Below, in pieces: positions 24,975 through 37,920 of a stretch of 64,000 nt of DNA. The notes below the pieces were generated by a model. That model saw only the letters and a program-made list of their open reading frames with translations. It ran no database searches and was not told the origin of the DNA. The position numbers and the translations under genes were made by a program. The stretch spans positions 1 through 64,000 of the forward strand of contig JAJKFJ010022367.1 in assembly GCA_027382625.1 (NCBI GenBank). Reading direction: 5' to 3'. Origin of the DNA: Tetmemena sp. SeJ-2015. Taxonomy: Eukaryota > Ciliophora > Spirotrichea > Sporadotrichida > Oxytrichidae. Positions within the stretch are counted from its first letter, which is position 1; each line of letters begins with the position of its first letter.

Positions 24975-27208
24975 ATGACAGATAATTAAAATAACAATAA
25001 TGCTTCATCGCTCTAGGGGCCACTCTACCCACTACCTACGAGGGACAGTGATCATTCAGATGAAGATTGCAATACCACAAACCCTAATGAGCTTCAGCAA
25101 GAGGAGTTCTCAAAAACTCAGCTCCACTTTCCAAGTTAAATTAGATCATACATATTTAAGCCTTATATATTGTAAAGCGCAATAAGCTCTTAGAACTAAA
25201 CTATTAAGCTCGGCAAAGGCAAACACAGCGAGATCCAACTACCTCTAAACAAACCTGAAACTTTATATCAATTTCAATTCTTAAAATTATTATAACTTCA
25301 TAAAGCCTGGCCTTAGGCTAAATTAGCTAAAATGTAAGTGATTCAAATTCTTAGAATGCAAACTCTTTCCCTTTATGATTTCTATTCCAATAAAGCTAAG
25401 TTTATATTAGCCAGTATTATTTAGTTGCACTAACTTAGCTCACTTATAGATTTTAAGAAGCGAAAATTTAGTCCTGAGTTCTTAAGATCTTGCAGGCAAG
25501 CTAGTAAGTGATTATAGCCTGATCTTCTAACCAATCTTCTTAAATATTTTTGTATTTTATTAAGAAAGCAAAATGCCTTCATAGGCCAAATTCAAACTAC
25601 CTATACACTTAATTGTGACATTTTGTAGAACTGTATTTAAAATTTCTAATATAGACTGATCAATCCAATAGTGATCTTATCACACAGTAATAATCCAAGA
25701 GATTACCTGTTTAAAGAAAGTCTAGTGAGCTTTAAAACTCCCCATCTTCAACTCAAAAGTTGAGCAGGGCTTACTCAGAGAATAGATCTGGACAGAAAAT
25801 GGTTTAATTAATATTTAAAGTTGTGAAGTATTTAATTTGAAGAATGGGACGCAAAAATAGTAGAAGCATAAATAGCCATTTAAGTAAGGAAGAGATGGAT
25901 AAAAGTTGCTCCTCAAACTGCCACAATACAAGTAAACTTAACCGCAGTAGTATAATGTCATCTGCTGATGGTAATACTAACCTCCATGATTAATCATTAA
26001 TTTCCATTTACATGCTGTATTTCCCTTTTATTATGATATTCTTGAGGGGCTCTCCAAATCTGAGGTTGAATTAGTTCCTCTGACTAAGAAACAGACTCTA
26101 GATAAGAAGCTAACAGCAGCAGGAAACGGGAAAGCTTTCACTAATTAGAGAAATGGGCTTTTTTAGAGATTAGGAGGGAACAATTATCAAGGATTTTCTT
26201 AGTCTAAAACTAATCTTCCGGAATAGAACTCTCACCAGGATAATAATCTTAAGCAGAAGTTTTTAGCTAAAAAGAGCCAACTCAATTAAGCAGAAGCGAA
26301 TTCTCCACAGAAGATGAATGGTGCATCACATAACCTCTTACCAAGATAGGAAAGCATCAACTCTAATATAAGCAAAATTGATGAAGATAATGGTTCATCA
26401 ATTTTCAAGCATTTAATTACTTATTATCATAGTTAATTATTGGTTCATAATTAAGAAAGACGAGCCAGAATTTTAGAATTGGAAAGTCTAAGAAAAATCT
26501 GACTTTTTTAAGGTCGCAGCTTGGAAGTGCAGGTAGTTCAGGTATCCTGACTCAACTCCCAAATCAAGTTAACACAGCAACTAACAACATAGTTATCTCT
26601 CAAGGCCTAACTACATAGGGTGCTCATTAGGCTTAAAGCCAATCAAATATCAGCCTTGCAAATGGACTTGCTTTCAACAGCGACAGCACGAGGCAGATTG
26701 TAAATCAGAGAAGTTCTGCTCAAGTGCTCAACATGATCAATAACAATGCTTCTCTTAAACTAAATTTTACTTCTCTCTCTAAGCTTGAGAACGAGGGGAA
26801 ATTAGAGAATGGGCAATAAATCCTAAACTTCAAGCAGATTAGGAAAATCCCCTTGAATTCTCTACAGATTAATTAGACTGGGAAAGTTCTTTTATTATGC
26901 TTGATTTATCTATAGTCCCAACTTAAAACGTAATTTCTCCCATCTCAGCTTACCAGAGACAAAGGTAAATGAATGACGTCTATTAGAATTAAATGCAAAA
27001 CTAGAAGAAATTAACTTAGAACGGATTCAGTGGATCAGCAACTGGATAGGGAAGGCTTCACTAAAAAATAAAGCAAGTAAACGGCCAAAATTAATTGAGC
27101 CAACAGCAATAAGATTCTCAGTACATATCTAACTTTGACACTTCATAAAGCAATGCAACAGCGACATCGAGTTAAATGAAAAATAGAGCATATATTTATT
27201 AAGATTGA
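24975..27208 (+). CDS. Low-complexity Ser/Asn/Gln/Lys-rich protein, unknown
   Basis: ATG 24975 opens MTDNQNNNNASSLQGPLYPL and an acidic Ser/Asp part, then a leucine-rich stretch (TLYQFQFLKLLQLHKA, QTLSLYDFYS) to about 25508. After a poorly resolved section (25510-25660, likely IES) the protein continues with DQSNSDLITQQQSKRLPV, KMGRKNSRSINSHLSKEE, FKQIRKIPLNSLQIN and a Gln-rich end (GQNQLSQQQQDSQYISNF) to TGA 27206-27208. Pointers AATGG and TGGTTCAT and an intron near 26888-26917 restore the frame. It may be two genes (about 24975-25511 and 25650-27208); I favour one. No family recognised. Confidence 0.5.
25803..25847. other. IES, pointer AATGG (45 bp)
   Basis: AATGG at 25798-25802 and 25843-25847, in the same phase. 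Removal joins ENRSGQKM to GRKNSRSINSHL and drops an in-frame TGA. Confidence 0.8.
26399..26448. other. IES, pointer TGGTTCAT (50 bp)
   Basis: The 8-bp repeat TGGTTCAT (26391-26398, 26441-26448) flanks an AT-rich insert. Removal joins KIDEDNGSS to QLRKTSQNFRIGKSKKN, whereas reading through meets a TGA. Confidence 0.85.
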
Positions 27209-27218
27209 ATCTCTGAAT

Positions 27219-28250
27219 TCATTCATCTTAATTTTTAGGAGATGCAGAATCTGAGCTCACGCTCTCTCTGTTTCTATTACTCACTTTCTCTAATCCTCTG
27301 GATGAAAATTTTCCTATAATTAATTCAAGATCAGGCGTTTGTTATTCTTACCCTCTGACGTCTTGAACATAGACACACCTGAGTGTTGCATCTAGTGCAG
27401 GCTTTCTCTGAGGCTCCTTGTAAATTGAGCACTCTGTTGGTTCTTTAAGCTGATTATTGATTTGGCAAGTTCCTAGTTTTTAACTTTCTCTTCTAGTTCT
27501 TGCATCTGTAGCGTTAACATATGATTATCAACTTACCTCCTTGAGCATCATGTCACATTTTAATTGCAGATTATTCCTGTCTTTAATAAGCTCTCTCAGA
27601 TACTCGCTATCAAATATCTCGGTCTAGAAAGTTCTTAGTTAAGCAAATGATAAGAGGAAGAAGATTTAAATACCTACCTTTAAATCTTTCAGACCTTGAG
27701 ATACGCTTTCAAGGAGAATTCTTATAGAAGCTGATTGTTCGTCTTCCTCATTGTTTGCGTTTGAAACAAGGCTTTATTTTTGAAATTAGCTCCCATACTC
27801 ATTCAGTATTTCAAATTCTGAAAGGGCATCAAAGATTTTTTACTACAAGCAGCTGAAATAAAGCAACCAAAATTTATTTAATGTGAGTGTTTAAGCTAAT
27901 TAAGGAACTAATGTTCCTCTAATAATTCTCCTTAAAGAAATTGATATCGCTTTAGAACTCCTCGATTTATTCTAAGTCACTGCCTTGAGTCGCTAGTCTC
28001 TTCAACATGTTTATTATATTCCTTTTTTCGTCGTGAACTAAATCAAATTTATAATTGAATCACTAAATAATTTAATGCCACTCCAAATCGTTATCCTTCC
28101 AAGACTGATATGATAGATTCTAATTAGAGAAAATTTGTATTTCATTCTAATTACTCCTCCTTTCTACATGAAAGTAATGATGCAGATCAGTTATAATTCT
28201 TGATTAATAAATTATTGTATTCTACTAGATTAATTTGATAATTAGCAATG
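27219..28250 (-). CDS. Coiled-coil protein, unknown
   Basis: Charged coiled-coil sequence on the minus strand: DEKRNIINMLKRLATQGSDL near 28030-27975, IFDALSEFEILNEYGSQ near 27830-27790, RELIKDRNNLQLKCDMMLKE near 27590-27540 and MQELEEKVKNQELA. It ends with a basic/Ser tail, EKVSNRNRESVSSDSASP, to TGA 27221-27219. GT-AG introns fit near 27635-27680, 27508-27538 and 27315-27352. The 5' part passes the 10-bp repeat (28117-28153) and continues with HHYFHVERRSNQNLSYQS; no start ATG was resolved. The stop lies 10 bp from the convergent gene's stop at 27208, so the 3' ends almost touch. Confidence 0.55.
28127..28153. other. IES, 10-bp pointer ATTCTAATTA (27 bp)
   Basis: The 10-bp direct repeat ATTCTAATTA (28117-28126, 28144-28153) has a 17-bp spacer. 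Excision keeps the minus-strand frame VERRSNQNLSYQSWKDND open. Confidence 0.65.
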
Positions 28251-28372
28251 AGTTAAGATTTTAAGAAAAACTTGGATATCTAGATTTTGTTCTTAAATTA
28301 TCAATTTATGATGCTCATTTGAAATTAAGTGGGAGGCATTCTCATTATTCCTTATATGTCATTCAAATTTTT

Positions 28373-31300
28373 AGCACTTGAATTATTAATTCTTTTATTC
28401 CTATTTTTAAGCACATAAATTAATTATGACTCTTTATGAGTGGTAGCTGAGAGTTTGCCTCATTTATGTAAAGACCACTTAACATACCTAGATTTTGACT
28501 ACTGAAAGGAGAGGATGCAAATTTTTCAGCAATTGAAGCCTGAGAAGAGCCTATGCTGTGCGTATTCTGTTTTGTAACAACCTGTTGATAGTATTAAAAT
28601 TATAAGTCAGTATTTGAATATGCAAAGATGCTTTAATAAAGCATGTAAGTATTTATGGACAGGCAGATTAAGCTGAGAGAGATTAAGATTTGAACTTTGT
28701 AAGAGTGGATGAGATTTTTCTCCCAGAGTTGTCTTTTCATTTGGTACATCCTTTGAGTCATAAACAGATATATAGCTCTTTCCATATCTGCTGATTGGGT
28801 CTTTGGTGGCAGTAAGAGTAGATGTAGTAGCAGTAGTAATAGAGCTTGATGTTTGAACTTTGATAGCCTTTTATTTGGCTTGAGAGAGGTGTGGAGTTTT
28901 ATAATCTTTCATCAATTGATGCAACTATAAATCAAAAGTTAAGAGCTCTAATCTTGCTTACATTTTGCTTCTGAGGTCTCTCAAAAGTAAGTTTACTTTC
29001 CTTTTAGAACACTCCTCTCTTTGGACTCTCTTTTACTATTAATTTAGGATTAAAATTTCATAGTTGAGGAAAATTTCTAATCAACGCTAATGTTAAGAAT
29101 CATTCAAGTGAGATATAATTATAGTCATATCATCGAGTAGTGAATTATCGCTCACGCAAATATCTCTCACCTTTGAGCATATGTACTCTGAGCTCATGCC
29201 TGGATCTCGCAACCCGTACTCATTTACAATATCCAGCACATCTTCGTAACCAATATTATCCCAGATTCCATCAGAGCCCATGGCTATGAACTTATCATTA
29301 GGTGTTAAGTTCACAATCTTGATATTAGGCTCGCTTGTTACTCCAATTTTATGCGCTAAAAGATCTCCTAAGGATCTAGATGTTGATAAACCTGGATACA
29401 TTCTCGCTCTTACATAAATTCTAATCTTTTTCTCTAGGATTGAAGATCTCACCTCTCCTCTGTGATTATAGATCCTAATTTTCTCCACCTCATCGCTTGG
29501 GGTATGTTCAGGCTAAGTTAGTTTAACTGGATTGAGCTTCTTATCGATATTTCCAAGAGCAACTTAACTATCCCCCACCCATGCTACGTAAAGTTTTTTC
29601 GGGGTTTAGATTACGAGAGTAGCAGATGTTCCTGAGAGTGCTATGTCAAAGCCTTTCATCATCCCACATCCCTGACCCAGTTTCTCTCTCAAAGACTTCT
29701 CCTATATTTCTTTCAAAGGGTTTCCCAACAAATTTAGTGCTCGTTAGTTCATTCTGATAATCTTCCTGGCTCTTATAGTCTCTTACTGTTTTAGGTCACC
29801 TTTGGTTTAAGGTTAATTTTCCAAGAACTCGGTTTAACCAATATTTGTCTTCTGACTTGGGAGCAACTTTTGAGCTTGCTGGAATTTTAATTCCTCTAGT
29901 TCTAATTACCTGAGATAATCTTTCGCCTCATCTTTTTCATCTTTTAAGTTGTTTTCATCTGAAAGGATACCACTGTTGTCGTGCAAGGTTCTGTTAGTAT
30001 CATTAATGCAATTTGAATTTTAAAACATCCTTTATCAAATTAGGATATTTTATGATACTTAAAGAAATCTCGATCCTCTAATTCCTCTTAGTCACTTGAA
30101 GTTTCCCAACTGGACTCTGAGCAAAGATCATCAGAGTTCTCGTCACTATCGAGATACAGATCATCATTTTCAGGTTCTGTCTATCGATGAGGTGATTGAG
30201 AGAGCTGTTGCCTGTATTCTGTTTCTTTGACCTGCCCTTAATTCTAGCCTCCCTCCCCTCTTCTATTCTTATAGATTAAGTCATTCTTAGATTCCTTCGT
30301 CATCTAAGTCTATGCCCTAAGCAGCTCTATTCTTCTAGTTCTTGCTCTATCTTCGCTGCTCTCGCTCCTCATTCTTAATCTCTTAGTATCACTTTTTGAG
30401 TTACTCCTATGCATGCTTTTAAAGCATCTTTTAAGTGCTATAGTCACATTCTTATCGCTTTCTTTCTCTAGGTTCTTAAAATTGAAGGTCTTATTCTTAT
30501 TACGAATGTAATCCAGCATCACACCAGACCCCGAAACTGCTGATCACGTGGCCATAAATACCATGCCCGTCAAATATTCCGAAGATACGGCAAGGTCCAT
30601 CCGCTACCGCAAAGAAGTTATCCTGATTTTAAGAATGCATCTTTCCCTTTTTGCAACAGAACTCAACATGCTTCTCGTAGAAGTACTTCTTGTTCTCTTT
30701 AGAAAAATGGTCCAGCAAGATCTATCTCTCAAGCAGAGTTTCATTGTTGAAGAAGAGAATCTTATCCTAAAAAATTAAAGAATAATCAAAGGGTCAATGA
30801 ATCAAGGATTTAAGGATCTTACATCAAATTCTTTCTACTGATTTCCCAAGTCATTCAACCAAGTAGTGACTATTATATTCTACTCTCTCTACTCTTCATC
30901 TCCTTGCTTAGTCTTTGTTCCTTCACTAATTAGGTTCCCACTATTAGTCATAATATTCCCATTTGCATCGATCTAGAATCCCTTTTAAGCATTACCGAGC
31001 TTCTATGAATATCACTCTTGCCTCCTACACCTTGCAGCTAAGCTAATTCCATAAGCCTTCTCTCCATATCTTGAGCCTCCATTCTTGCCTTTTAGGCCAA
31101 TAATTTTTTGTGAGAGTTATAGAATCGATAGTTGCAGAAAATTTGAAAGTGATGATTAGGGTATAAGGAAACAGGCTAAGGTGGCTGCATTTAGTAGGCG
31201 GATTGGTGATTTTGAGAGGTAAATTTCCCTTGAGCAGTCTGGCGCCTATTTACTCCACCCATGGATCACATAGAAGTGCCATTCAAAAAGTTTCCATCAT

Positions 31301-31528
31301 CTATTGTTCCCTAGCGCATAGATATGTGCTAGTTAGTCTCCCTGTGCCTCAAAGTGCGTTGAACTAAATTCAGATATTCCAAAAGCTCCTCTCTCAAAAT
31401 TTGATGAGGCTTCTGTCTTACAACGCTGTTTACGATATTGTTCTCTCTACATAAAATATTTAAAAAAAAAAATAAAATAAAACGTACTCCTCACCAGGAT
31501 CTTTTCCAGAAGCAAAGCAAACTCCCAT
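28373..31528 (-). CDS. PP2C-type Ser/Thr protein phosphatase with long N- and C-terminal extensions
   Basis: Metal-dependent PPM/PP2C phosphatase. The start at 31528 gives MGVCFASGKDPGEE, a possible N-myristoylation site. A 40-nt intron (about 31446-31485) leads into a Gln-rich N-terminal region. Catalytic motifs in order: FFAVADG, then FGIFDGHGIYGHV (metal-binding Asp, about 30600-30550), LSGTSATLVI, LYVAWVGDSQ (about 29600-29570), RSLGD (29380), DKFIAMGSDGIWD (about 29310-29270) and LLDDMTIIISHL. The frame meets TGA at 29083-29081, but a 10-bp unit with TTAG repeats removes it. The frame then continues through MKFQSQINSKRESKER and a Ser/Thr-rich tail to about 28373. Without that IES the enzyme would end at 29081 and a second gene would start 20 bp away. 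PP2C identity is firm; the tail is inference. Confidence 0.85.
29077..29086. other. IES, pointer TTAG on the minus strand (10 bp, contains the stop)
   Basis: On the minus strand TTAG occurs twice, 10 bp apart (29090-29087 and 29080-29077). Removing one period deletes the TGA and continues SHLNDSQHQ into KFSSTMKFQSQ. Confidence 0.6.
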
Positions 31529-31673
31529 TTTAAAAGTTTTTGATCAAATTTATATTTAAATTTCAAAGGAATAATTCGCAAGTTTCACTCATCATTTTAA
31601 GAATATACTCATAGGAATAGATAATTTTGATAAATCTTTTATTTTCTAATCTCTGTTCGTATCTCATCTTCTT

Positions 31674-34600
31674 TAGAGCATGATATCATAGTTAGATGCG
31701 ATACTGTGCTGCTGATTTAGAGCAGGCTCATTAATCTAAAGATTATTTTGTCTGCTAGCCGGTCTTGTCTGAAGTCTGAGTAGGTACAATTTCTCAGCCA
31801 TCTCAGTCTACACCCTCGCTTGTTGTTCTTGAGCTTGCTTTAGAGATTCGGTGACACTCTAGTAGTATTGCTCTATATTGGCACAGACCTTTTGATTCTC
31901 AGGGTGAACAAACTCCAGTCCCTCCTCTTCTTTGGGTTATTCAATTTCTGCTTAGCTTGCGTTATTCCCATTGATGACAACCTTAAACTTTTCATCTAGA
32001 TGATGAGAGTTGTTATCCTTGGGCCTACTCTCTGGATACTCGTCCTCTGAGTTATAGAGGTATTCGCAGACGATTTCATTTTTATAAACATCGAAGGGTA
32101 GTTCTAACTCTTTAGCTTTTGATACAGCTCTTACTCCTAAATGATAAACTTCAGCTCTTGAGAAGACTTCTTGCTCAACCGCCCTTTAGTAGTATTTACA
32201 CTTGGCTTTAACAGACTATTATTGTTCCTTTATAAGAATTAGATAGCTTTTAAAATGATATTGAATTAATTTATTCCTATTAGTAGGGTGTTGAAACGAG
32301 CTTTGGAGCTTTTAAACTCCAACTGCATTTTCCATAAGGCGTAATTCCATAATGGGGTCGTTTTCTCTGACAGTTTGTGGACTCTACTCATCGCTCTTGA
32401 GCATTTCAATTTGAATCATGAGTGGTGGAATTTCTTTGATCTGCATGGAGTTATTGATCTAGTTCTAAGTTTCTCTGCTCTTCATTTCTTTGATAAGGGA
32501 TGTGCCTTTGCCAGGCTTTCCCTTGGCTTTCTATTTACTGTTAGATCTAGAGTCTTTGGCCGCTCCTCCAGTGCTGCCTGCAGCAAAACCAATCTGTATT
32601 TGAGACTCACGCTCACTATGCAACTTCTAGATGGGAGAGTGATTCTTAACACTTGGAGTGGAAATGCCAATCATGCTGTCTTCCTCAAGCACTGTAGATA
32701 TATTGGGCCTTAAAGGTGTTAAAGAGCCTGCTTCAACATGGGAGTAAACAATAAATGAGATCAATTAATTGAGTTAGGTAATCCTGGAAAAGCTGAAATA
32801 CCACCTGGTGTATTAATGATGTCTAAGTTGCTAAAGGGTGGATACTTTTCAAAATTCGGGGAATCTGAGTATAGGATTCGCAGCTTCTAATGCTGTTGAA
32901 TAGTTTCTTCATAAGTGAGCCCTTCAGCACCAATAACATTGATCTTCATGCTTTCCTAAATTATATCCTCCTCTTGACTTATAGTTATAGACTCAGTCAA
33001 GTGAATGTCGTCATCCATGAAGCGCTTGAAGTGAGCCTTCTCTTCCTCTTCTCGTTCAGAGAGAAGCTAGCCTTCAGTGTCTCGCCTTGAGCTGGTCATC
33101 AAGATTTGATTCTCACTGAAATTCATTTAACCAGAGTAAGATATCTTAAATATGCTTAAATTGTAAGTCTCAGTTGCTTATTTGATAGGTACTTGCTTCA
33201 AGCTGAGGATCTAGTTCACACTTTCCTCACTTTCTCTATTTGTTCTCTGTCTCTACTAACATTCATTAATTAAAGTGATAATCTACATATGGCATTTTTA
33301 AGACTACTATTTCAACTTATTGATCAAAGTCTTGTTTGATTACAGACTCTTGGGAGAGCTTAATGCCTTAAAAGCGAATTATAAATTATTCTTGCTGTGC
33401 CTTGACATTATCTCTAACCTTTTCCTTAAAGCTACTGTTTTGAGAATTTTGAGGGAATTGCAGTTACTACTGCGTTGTCTGTTAGTGGTACTGCCGTTTA
33501 AAATGACTGTCTCTGGCTGTGCTGTAATTTAGCATAGCAGTGCTCCCACTGTTGTTTCCCATCTAAGGCAACTACTTTGCTCCTCCTACAGCTGCCATGG
33601 TCAACACGCTATACTTCCTGCTATCCACCAGAGTATTTGGAAAAATTTAAAATAGAAATGAATTTTAGGGCAGCTCTTGATTGTCTCTAAACTCTTCAAC
33701 TTGTCAATCTCCTCCTCTTGCTAATCATCAGATGACTTTGACTCCTCATTATCACCGAAGCTTAAAGAAGATAATATATTCAGATATTCTTATCATTAAC
33801 TACAATAATCATTCCCATAGCGTATTAATCAGGCTTTAACTAATTATTGGCTTGAGCTTGGGTGGCATGGTATTCTTAAATCTCCTCAAGCTATTGTGTA
33901 ACACTCTCCTCTAAAAGCTGAGTCATGCGTTTGTTCATAAATTTCTTCATCTCGCTTGCATCTACTGGGATAGGCTCGTTACTTTGGTAAATGGGGTTCA
34001 CTGATTTAAATTAATCATTCTTTGAATTCTAAAATTTGGATGAAGGTCTGACAGTCGAGCGACTCAAAATGCTGTTCCTTCCTTGAAAGCTGCCAAATAC
34101 CTGAGATGTAAGATCTTGCGGCACTACTTCAGGCTTGTTCCTTGAATTAAGTTCCGGAGTTATGCTAGCAATAATTTAAGAATAAGGAAACTCTTCTATG
34201 CCTGGTTTTTACTGAGTGATAGAGAGTGCATTTCTCTCATCAGCCCTGTCTTTGTAATCCTCAAAGCGCTTTTAGTGTTGCTTCTCGTTGTAAGCTTCTC
34301 TCATGATCTCATAGTTTTCTGCCATAGTATAGAAGTGACTAAGCAGGGCTTTGTAAATCTCGACCACTTGCCTCTGTCTATTCACAAAAGACTTCTGAAT
34401 GAGCGGGGATTCCTTATTAGTGTAGTACATCTTGACCAGAGACTTCATTACTTTAACGAGTGACTTGATTTTGTACTTCCTGAACTTGTGTCTTCTGTCT
34501 TGAGCTCTGCGCTCCATCACCATTTAACAATGTTAAAAGACACATAACTTATTTTACTTGAGGGGAAATCATCACAGATCTTAAGGAACTTAGCCTTTTT

Positions 34601-37600
34601 AATCCTCAGGACTTGAAGAGGCCCTTCATCCTCGTCATAGCTATAAGTAAGTTGAATGAATTTATGGAAATATAGTACAAGGCAGAATAGGAAGTGGGAT
34701 AGTCGAATAGAATATTGGAATCCGCAAAGTATGAGCCAGTAGAGAGTTGGAAATAAGTGTAGGCGCCACTCTCGTTAGTGAAAAAGACATTCCCTTTCAC
34801 AATGAAGTAGATGTGAGTCAGAGTGTCGCCCTTCATGAATATATTTGGTCTATATTCGAATAGCACATATAAACTTTAATCTATTCATTTAAATTACTGA
34901 TTAACATTTTGCTTAGACTTCTTTCTGATTTATCTATATTTCTTGTTTATTTTCTTATTGAATGTTACTTTTGGTACATCTTGAATTTGAGGTGCATGAA
35001 AATGTGTCTCCTAAAAGCCTCTTCAGTTCCCTTGAATACGAAGTCAAATTATTCATAGAAGTCTGCAAACATAAATAAACAAACTTAAACAAGGTATCTA
35101 AAAGCTGGTAGATTAAGTTACGATTAAGTCTATGCATACCTGATTTAAACAAAAATTGCATAAAGCTGCATTTAATTGTTAAACTATATTTTGTAGTCTG
35201 GGCTTGAGCTGTCTGAAGAAGTGGACGCTCTTGATGGTGTTGAGCGACTTGGTGGAATAGGAATTGAAGAAAGTCTGCGTCTGTGAGAATAGCTCCTGAT
35301 CTAAGATCTTCTCTTTGTATGCCCTGTCCAGCTAAATCATCCACTGATTATATTCAGCAATATAAGAGGCTTATAAAGATGATCAAGTCCATCGTCCTTT
35401 TAAACGCTAATGACGTATTTGTGGAAGATTTGGAATGTGGTGGGGTCGTGGAAGGAGAAACTGGCAAGAATGTTGTGCAAATTACCCATAATGTAGGCGA
35501 AGAAACCGATTCCGATGATCTGCACCACTATCTAAAATGCATACTCGTAGCTATCAGTTCCTACTATATCGCCGTACCCGACAGTCGAAAGAGTTGCAAA
35601 AATGTAGTAGATAGAAGCAATGTAAAATTAAAGATATAGAAAACTCAGCTTTAAGATTCTCACTAAAAGTTTACTAGGATTGATAATCCTTTTCGAGAGT
35701 TCCAAGTTTGTAGAGTCTCACTATCTACAGGAAATAGTTTACTTAATATCTTGACTTACCCAACCTGTGGTCATCTCAATCCCTAGCTGCCCAATATAAA
35801 GCCAGCAGCAAGCTAGGAAGTGGCACACGAATCCCAAAACCAAAAACAGTCTATAATAATATGTTTAGTACTCTTATCAATTTATACTTGATGAGTGAGC
35901 TTATGTTTTTCATAGTTCTCTTCTTATTTAAAAGTATGCATATGTAAATAAATCTTGAAGTTAGTGACCATTTGTATTCTTAAAATACTATTGTCGTTTG
36001 ATTAATTTCATTAATCATTTTGTTTTTAAGGAATAGTAAGAATTCTAGGAGTTCCAGGAACTGGCTGGCAGCCTAAGAAAAACGGAAAACTCTCACAAAT
36101 TTGAGGAAAGTGTAGTCAGGTGCCACTAATTGAAAAGGAATCAAAGCCAGTAGATCCACCAGTATTCAATTAATAGAATTAATCTTACTTATCTAATTGA
36201 ACGATTGCAGATTATAATAAGAAACTCCTAAAATTATTTTTGAATTATTATTGTTGTTTTACTTGAGATAGCTCATCCAAATGAGTTTGGGCTCCTTCAC
36301 TAAATTCACATCCTTGAAAGTCATTTTGAAGAAATTTAGAATGAAGTCCAAGATGAAGACAATCAAAAAATAATGCCTATATAAGGATAAAAAAATGCTT
36401 ATATATGAAGACAGCAATCGTGGCATCGAAGATATTGAGTTCATGATAAACAAATAAGCAAATTTAAGAACAATAATAAAAGAGATAATAAAAAGTGGTT
36501 TAATTGTCTTGAGGCAGTTGGAACATTCTATATTGAAAATGAATAAATAAATTGGGGTCTCTTTATAAGCTTACATGTTAATTATATATAGGATATCTGC
36601 CAGAATAACAAGAGCTTATTTTTAAAAAGAAACTCATTTAACATTTATAAGAGAGAGGAAGTAGTTCCAGTACTTAAGTTTCCTATTCTAAGGGTGGATC
36701 ATGAGACGTTGGCACCTTGTGGTGAGCTCCTCGTCTGAGTCTTGTCTCTCGTCGTTCTTATAAACACTCAAAAAGTCCACCATCCGTTTCATCTTCAGAT
36801 GTTGAATAACTCTCTGCTTTAATAACTCATACACCCATTCCTTATAATTCTCTTATTAATTTTTTGCTTGACCTTGCGCCAGTTTCTTTTTGCACTGGCC
36901 TGCGAGAACTAGAAGTTATCGTTGTAGAGTTAGGAGTTCATTCTTTTGAGAAAAGAAGTGGCACTGCGTTTCACTTTATCCTTACCTAAGTGAGCTAGAT
37001 CATTCTTAAAAAGAGACAAAGTATCACTCATTATATCTTAAATTGCAAAGTCATCGAGCAATACCACTATCGTCCTCATCTACTTCGCCTTATATTCGAA
37101 TCCTGTTTTTCCTACAGCGAGAAAATACTCTCCTCATGAAACTCCTACACTTCAGATCCCTCAACCGCTACTATTGCAGATTACGGAAATGAATACGCAA
37201 ATTTCATCTTTGAAAATGAGAGATAAATGAAATGAGACTTCTGCACTTGATTGTTAAGTTTAGATCGCTAAGAAGAGTAGGTGTGGTTGCGATAAAGATT
37301 CCCAACTAATTGACTCTCGTCCGGGGAACTCACATCATAGCCTGAGTAAAGATAGAAGTAAATTCATGATAATAATCACTTCATGAGTCCTCGTGGTCGT
37401 CGTCTTCATACTAACGAAAAACCTCTTTCATATGGTCGATTTTGGATTAAGTCTCTTTGTCCAATATGGACGAACGCCTTCTCTAGTTCAATCAACAATT
37501 GGAATACAAAAAGTAAAAAAGCAATTAACGTTATTGAATGGTATGGAATAATCAGCAGCAACTATAGTGACCTATTTCTCCGCACCCCTTTAATTAGATC

Positions 37601-37920
37601 CCTCTAAGTTGAATTTGTACTTTGAAATTTCCTCTTGGGGTGAGGGGGTTTTTAGGGCTATAGTATTTGGAGTAGCTGTTCTTCGAATGTGTTCTGCCCT
37701 TGACCCACCATAGTTTTCGTCCTTCTACTTTGCGAGCAGCTTTGAATTGATATCCTCTTTCTTCTGCCTCTTGGCCCCACCGAAAATATCCTTGGGATCT
37801 TTCAAGATAGAACTCAAGTTTTCTTCTCTACTCCCTAAAATATAAAAGTTGTTAAAATCACATTCAGTATATGTATGATGATTTCCCAGGCTTAGAAAGC
37901 TTATGCTTTTTATTGTCCAT
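31674..37920 (-). CDS. Cyclic-nucleotide-binding (CNG/HCN/EAG-like) K+ channel with very long tail
   Basis: Six-TM voltage-gated-type cation channel. Start 37920 (MDNKKHKLSKPGK); a charged N-terminal region runs to about 36650. S2-S3 shows VFILDFILNFF (about 36360-36320); S4-like VDLLALIPF then FLKFVRVFRF (about 36150-36090); the pore has ATLSTVGYGDIVG (about 35600-35560), a K+-selective filter; S6 is QIIGIGFFAYIMGNL. The cNMP-binding domain follows: YRPNIFMKGDTLTHIYFIVKG with GSYFADSNIL (about 34860-34680). Then come a basic linker and a tail of some 900 residues. A 17-bp IES (33644-33660) joins the channel part, which otherwise stops at 33601, to the downstream frame at 33598. The tail has RAVEQEVFSRAEVYHL and ends at TGA 31676-31674. 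Several other breaks in the TM region remain unresolved. Channel identity is firm. Confidence 0.85.
33644..33660. other. IES, pointer ATT on the minus strand (17 bp)
   Basis: AAT (plus strand) at 33644-33646 and 33661-33663. Removal joins IKSCPKI to FPNTLVDSRKYSVLTMAA, bypassing the TGA at 33603-33601 that would lie only 2 bp before the next ATG. Confidence 0.7.
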
